A model generated the notes under the pieces. It ran no database searches. It saw only the letters and a program-made list of their open reading frames with translations, and was not told the origin of the DNA. This document shows positions 61,057 through 64,000 of a stretch of 64,000 nt of DNA, one piece after another. The translations under genes were made by a program, and so were the position numbers. The DNA is from Phaeobacter sp. HF9A (lineage in GTDB: Bacteria > Pseudomonadota > Alphaproteobacteria > Rhodobacterales > Rhodobacteraceae). The DNA lies in contig NZ_JAATOX010000002.1 in the NCBI RefSeq assembly GCF_011806385.1, forward strand, positions 38,794 through 102,793, given 5' to 3'. Within the stretch, counting starts at the first letter, position 1. The number at the start of each line of letters is the position of its first letter.

Positions 61057-63006
61057 TTAGCCGCGCAGCATCATCAGCGCAGCATTTCCCGAGCTGAAGC
61101 CGCTGCTCCTGCTATTCAGCTGTGAACGGGTCAGGTAGAGGTTGACCAGGTCATCCATCTTGCCCTGAGCAATGAACTCAGAAGGCTTGTCCGTCCCAAG
61201 CACTTGTATTGATTTGCGTTTATAGACTTCGACGGCCCGGTCGACATCCATCTGGCCGACTTCTTTTGGCAATCCGAGCGCTACTTGCATAAAGTCGGTC
61301 ATGGCCTGTTGCCCCATGATGGTGAACCATTCCGAATTGGCAGATGGACCCTCATCATCGTCGTTCATGCTCCGCAGCTTTTCGAGCGCCTTTTCGAACT
61401 CTGCTTCAGTGTCTGTTTCGTCGCTTTGGAACAGGGTGTTCAGCTCACGTTCAGCGATCTGCGCATAGTAGGTGATAAAGAACTCGCTCTCGCCTGCGGC
61501 CTCGGCATTGGTGCGATAGGCATCTTTCAGCGACCCGATTTCGTAGGTGCTGGTCAGCTTGCTCAGATCATCGCTGCCAAAGATAGCGACGGCTTGTTCT
61601 TTATAGATTTCCAGCTGTTCGTCGGGCGTTAGGTCCGAAAAAATCTCGCCGGCGTCCAGGGCGGAATTCACGTCCAGCGCTGTATTGAGGAACCGTGGAA
61701 CGCCGGTTTGGCCCATGATGGTATACCATCCGGCATCCACTTCGGCGGCTTTGGCGGCGGCATCGGCCTCCACGGTGTTCGTCTTTTCACTGTAAGAGAA
61801 TTTGAGGATTGTTTCAGCCGTGCGCAGAGTCGAGGAAATCTCGCTGTTGCTCATGCCAGTTTCCGCAGCCTTCTCGCGAAAGACGTCCAAGGTGGCATCC
61901 AGATTGCTTCCATTGGCAAAAATGTTTGGGTCATCGGTGCCAAAGGCCTCAATCGCTTTTTCCCGGTAAATGCGCATGGCTTCACTGGTGTCGCGACGGT
62001 CGATATCATCCGGGAGCCCCAAGGCGATGTCCATAAAATCGGCCAGTGGCTGCTGGCGGGAGATAAAATCCCATTCTTCGTTCAGGGCGGCATCGCGGGA
62101 CACCATCTGATCAAGCACGTTACCTGCCAATGTGGCGGTTCGGGTAACCTCTTCCGCCGGAACGCCATCAATTGTCGCCCGAGATTTATATACGCCGATG
62201 GTTGTCTCTCTGTTGTCCTTCGAAAACAGAACAGTCGGGTCATCGCTGCCAAAGACGACATTGGCCCGGGAGCGGTAGAGGTCGATCAGTTCGTCATCTT
62301 CCAGCCCGGCGCTAGAGGCGGGAATACGCAATGCGCTGTTGAAGAACTCCGTCAAGACATCCCGTTCGATGATGTCTGCCCATTGGTCTTGCGCTGATGT
62401 GACGCTCAGAGCATCATCTTCAGGGCCGTTGATCTCTTCCAGGGCTTTGTTGAATTCCTTGAGGGCGCGATCCTTGACGCTTAGCACCGAGAGGTCTTCC
62501 TCGTCCGGCTCGCCGAACACCTCCAGCATTGCGCGTTTGGCGAATAGCGCGGTGCGCATGGTTTCATCGACGTCGCCCACAGCTTCCTCAAAGGAGGCCG
62601 ACTGGAATTTATCGAGAACCGCTTTCATCGCTTTTGTATCGCTGGTCAGCGGCGACTGACCGGGGCCAAATCCAAACGCGTCGGAAAAGTTCACGTAGCG
62701 TTCGTCGTTCATCGTATTGGCGACCGCGTCCTTGGCCGAGGTGCCTTCATTCAGCGTACGCTGAAGCAGCGCGCGGTAGTTGATTTCTTCTTCCAGACCA
62801 AATGCCTTGACCGCCACCTGAAGAAGGCGGCGGTCGTTGAGAAGGTCATCGGTGGAGTTTACGTTGCCGATATTCTCGGCAAAGTATTCACTGTCACTCT
62901 TGAGCTGACCGGCTTGAATGAAGGCTTCATATTGCCGGTCATAGGTCGATTGCAAAAAGTTCCACCCCGCGACCCCTGTGGATGGAATGAGGGGTGTGTA
63001 CGTCAT
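61057..63006 (-). CDS. DUF1217 protein with four tandem helical repeats
   Basis: 649 aa. N-terminal about 160 residues are the DUF1217 core (WNFLQSTYDRQYEAFIQA, then LNDRRLLQVAVKAFGLEEE). Four more repeats start at W209, W312, W427 and W560, each with the pattern W..I.....F...AL.[IVL] then a Y-x-(E/S)-(K/R) helix and FG(S/T)DDP. The ATG at 63006 overlaps the flbT stop (ATGA), so it is co-translated with flagellin regulators. Acidic overall. Function unknown; association with flagellar genes is conserved in alphaproteobacteria. Confidence 0.8.
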   Translation of the reverse strand: MTYTPLIPSTGVAGWNFLQSTYDRQYEAFIQAGQLKSDSEYFAENIGNVNSTDDLLNDRRLLQVAVKAFGLEEEINYRALLQRTLNEGTSAKDAVANTMNDERYVNFSDAFGFGPGQSPLTSDTKAMKAVLDKFQSASFEEAVGDVDETMRTALFAKRAMLEVFGEPDEEDLSVLSVKDRALKEFNKALEEINGPEDDALSVTSAQDQWADIIERDVLTEFFNSALRIPASSAGLEDDELIDLYRSRANVVFGSDDPTVLFSKDNRETTIGVYKSRATIDGVPAEEVTRTATLAGNVLDQMVSRDAALNEEWDFISRQQPLADFMDIALGLPDDIDRRDTSEAMRIYREKAIEAFGTDDPNIFANGSNLDATLDVFREKAAETGMSNSEISSTLRTAETILKFSYSEKTNTVEADAAAKAAEVDAGWYTIMGQTGVPRFLNTALDVNSALDAGEIFSDLTPDEQLEIYKEQAVAIFGSDDLSKLTSTYEIGSLKDAYRTNAEAAGESEFFITYYAQIAERELNTLFQSDETDTEAEFEKALEKLRSMNDDDEGPSANSEWFTIMGQQAMTDFMQVALGLPKEVGQMDVDRAVEVYKRKSIQVLGTDKPSEFIAQGKMDDLVNLYLTRSQLNSRSSGFSSGNAALMMLRG

Positions 63007-63407
63007 TGCGATCTGACAGCCATGAGCCGCTCCTCTCGCGGCAGCAAGGCGCGCAATGCCTTGAGGCAGCGATAGTGGTTGTTTGCGATCACCGCTTCGG
63101 TGGCTTCCGACAGGGCCGCACGACTGTCCGGGTCGGTAAAGACCTGGCTCAGTTCTTCGATGCGGCGCAGCATCGGCAGACGATCTTCTTCGGGATCGAC
63201 ATCGCCGGAGAGAACCAGCTGTGCAGCATAGCACACCCGGCGTACCGGCGTATTTGCTTGTTCGGGATGGATCGCATCACGCAGACGCAAAATATTTGCA
63301 TCGGGTGTTACGATCGACAAGCGACTGCGGCGATCACCATTCTCAATCACCGCTCCATTGACCAAAACGCGCTCTTTGGGCGCAAGTTTCAGGACCAATC
63401 CACTCAT
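63003..63407 (-). CDS. flbT: Flagellin post-transcriptional regulator FlbT
   Basis: 134 aa. In Caulobacter FlbT binds the flagellin mRNA leader and represses it until the hook is complete. Match includes VLVNGAVIENGDRRSRLSI and RRVCYAAQLVLSGD. Three bases downstream of flaF; overlapped by the DUF1217 gene. Start ATG at 63407. Confidence 0.9.
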   Translation of the reverse strand: MSGLVLKLAPKERVLVNGAVIENGDRRSRLSIVTPDANILRLRDAIHPEQANTPVRRVCYAAQLVLSGDVDPEEDRLPMLRRIEELSQVFTDPDSRAALSEATEAVIANNHYRCLKALRALLPREERLMAVRSQ

Positions 63408-63409
63408 AT

Positions 63410-63781
63410 TCAGGACGCTCCGCTTCTAAGGCCACGCATGATGGCCGTGTTGATTTCCACCAGTGGCTGAATCTTGGCCTTGCGGGCCAGGACTTTGCTA
63501 CTGTGCTCACGCGTGAAGCGGGCCAGATGAAACAGACGTTGTTTCAATTCGGTCGGCAGTTTGTTGCCTTCCTTGGCCAGATCCGAAGTGAAGAGTGTCC
63601 AAAGCTTGCGGTTGTCGGAAACCGCCGCAACGAGCTCCTTAAAGCCATCGGGACCCTTTTTGTCTGCCGCGATCATGCGATGCGTGATACGTGCAAGGAT
63701 CTCATACTCAGTGTTCCGAGCCGTGCGGGTCGGGGCTTTTGCCGCCGCGTAGGCGCTCTTCGCCTTTAGAAGGGCATTCAC
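63410..63781 (-). CDS. flaF: Flagellin assembly/regulatory protein FlaF
   Basis: 123 aa. FlaF acts with FlbT; needed for flagellin export or secretion. Segments YAAAKAPTRTARNTEYEILARIT and LWTLFTSDLAKEGNKLP match. Starts at GTG 63781 (AGGA seven bases upstream). Separated from flagellin by 84 bp holding a hairpin at 63828. Confidence 0.88.
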   Translation of the reverse strand: MNALLKAKSAYAAAKAPTRTARNTEYEILARITHRMIAADKKGPDGFKELVAAVSDNRKLWTLFTSDLAKEGNKLPTELKQRLFHLARFTREHSSKVLARKAKIQPLVEINTAIMRGLRSGAS

Positions 63782-63827
63782 GTGTTATCCTAACGTTTTG
63801 TTATTCACTGATTCTCAGAGACGTAGG

Positions 63828-63855
63828 GACCGGGGCACTGGCAGGCGCCCCGGTC
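63828..63855 (-). promoter_or_regulatory. Hairpin between flagellin and flaF
   Basis: Stem GACCGGGGC / GCCCCGGTC (perfect nine bases, ten-base loop), starting ten bases after the flagellin stop on that strand. There is no T run, so it is not a standard terminator; likely a 3' stabiliser giving more flagellin than flaF-flbT mRNA. Confidence 0.5.
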
Positions 63856-63865
63856 AAAAGGCTAT

Positions 63866-64000
63866 TTAGCGGAAGAGCTGGAGCAATGTGCCCGGAGCTT
63901 CGTTGGCAATCGTCAGCGATTGGGTCGCAAGTTCCTGCTGGGTTTGCAGGGCGCTCAATCGTGCGGAGGCTTCTTCCATATTGGTGTCGGTCATGGTGGA
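63866..64000 (-). CDS. Flagellin, C-terminal 44 residues (continues beyond window)
   Basis: The 135 nt up to the window edge read to a TAA stop. The translation ends QTQQELATQSLTIANEAPG followed by TLLQLFR, the classic flagellin D0 helix end. The gene's start lies outside. Transcription runs leftward into flaF-flbT, the usual order. Subtype (fliC/flaA) cannot be decided. Confidence 0.88.
   Translation of the reverse strand, partial: STMTDTNMEEASARLSALQTQQELATQSLTIANEAPGTLLQLFR

Noticed and set aside
1..64000. tRNA/rRNA genes, CRISPR array, prophage, insertion sequences
   Set aside because: I looked through gaps between genes and found no cloverleaf, repeat-spacer series, integrase or transposase.

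Overview
The window is chromosomal DNA of an alphaproteobacterium, almost certainly a marine Rhodobacteraceae of the Roseobacter group. Evidence: high GC and tightly packed ATGA/TGATG-coupled genes; an RbaY-like phosphatase; FlaF/FlbT control of flagellin; CtrA-like sites TTAA-N7-TTAA(CC); a BacNav sodium channel; and the divergent secA / parvulin-argJ-mutT arrangement. I see no IS elements, prophage, CRISPR array, rRNA or tRNA. This is ordinary core genome with one sugar-catabolism island and a flagellar block.

Layout. 1-5.7 kb: a partial PfkB kinase, a sulfotransferase-like protein, small DUF proteins, argG, an orphan membrane protein and ilvA. 5.7-7.5 kb: an Hpt phosphotransfer protein divergent from a REC-PP2C phosphatase. 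7.5-19 kb: Nudix hydrolases, hslO, a CCA-adding enzyme, a heterodimeric ABC exporter with a possible 9-codon leader, a TrmA/RlmD-type RNA methyltransferase, a voltage-gated Na+ channel, and an envelope group (two L,D-transpeptidases, a CAP-domain lipoprotein and a 60-aa secreted or membrane peptide). 19-26.5 kb: hemH, an NDUFAF5-like methyltransferase, comF, grxC, a nitrilase, a MarR regulator, a probable minus-strand ncRNA locus, ubiG, a proline iminopeptidase and a shortened peptide-binding protein. 26.6-33.5 kb: an ECF sigma / anti-sigma pair, then rimP-nusA-ylxR-infB behind what looks like a transcriptional attenuator. 33.5-41.5 kb: mutT, argJ, a parvulin, secA, a hypothetical exported protein and a PstS-OmpA fusion.

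41.6-53.9 kb is a galactoside utilisation island. It holds an ABC importer (binding protein, two permeases, and a MalK-type ATPase on the opposite strand), an IclR regulator with tandem palindromic operators in the divergent promoter, GH36 alpha-galactosidase, an SDR dehydrogenase, DgoK, DgoA, an SMP-30 lactonase and GH42 beta-galactosidase. Together these give import, hydrolysis and De Ley-Doudoroff oxidation of galactose to pyruvate and glyceraldehyde-3-phosphate. No galactonate dehydratase is present here.

54-64 kb: radC (with a CtrA-like site) and a flagellar block. flgB-flgC-fliE-fliQ-flgF-flgG-flgA-flgH-fliL run leftward, divergent from fliI around a CtrA-like site. They are followed by flagellin (partial), flaF, flbT and a repeat-containing DUF1217 protein.

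The best candidates for undescribed biology are regulatory or small: the minus-strand ncRNA locus at 23.6-23.8 kb, the rimP-nusA attenuator, the 9-codon leader before the ABC exporter, the tandem IclR operators, a perfect 14-bp inverted repeat after secA, and the SDR lacking its catalytic lysine. I did not find an obvious large novel system.
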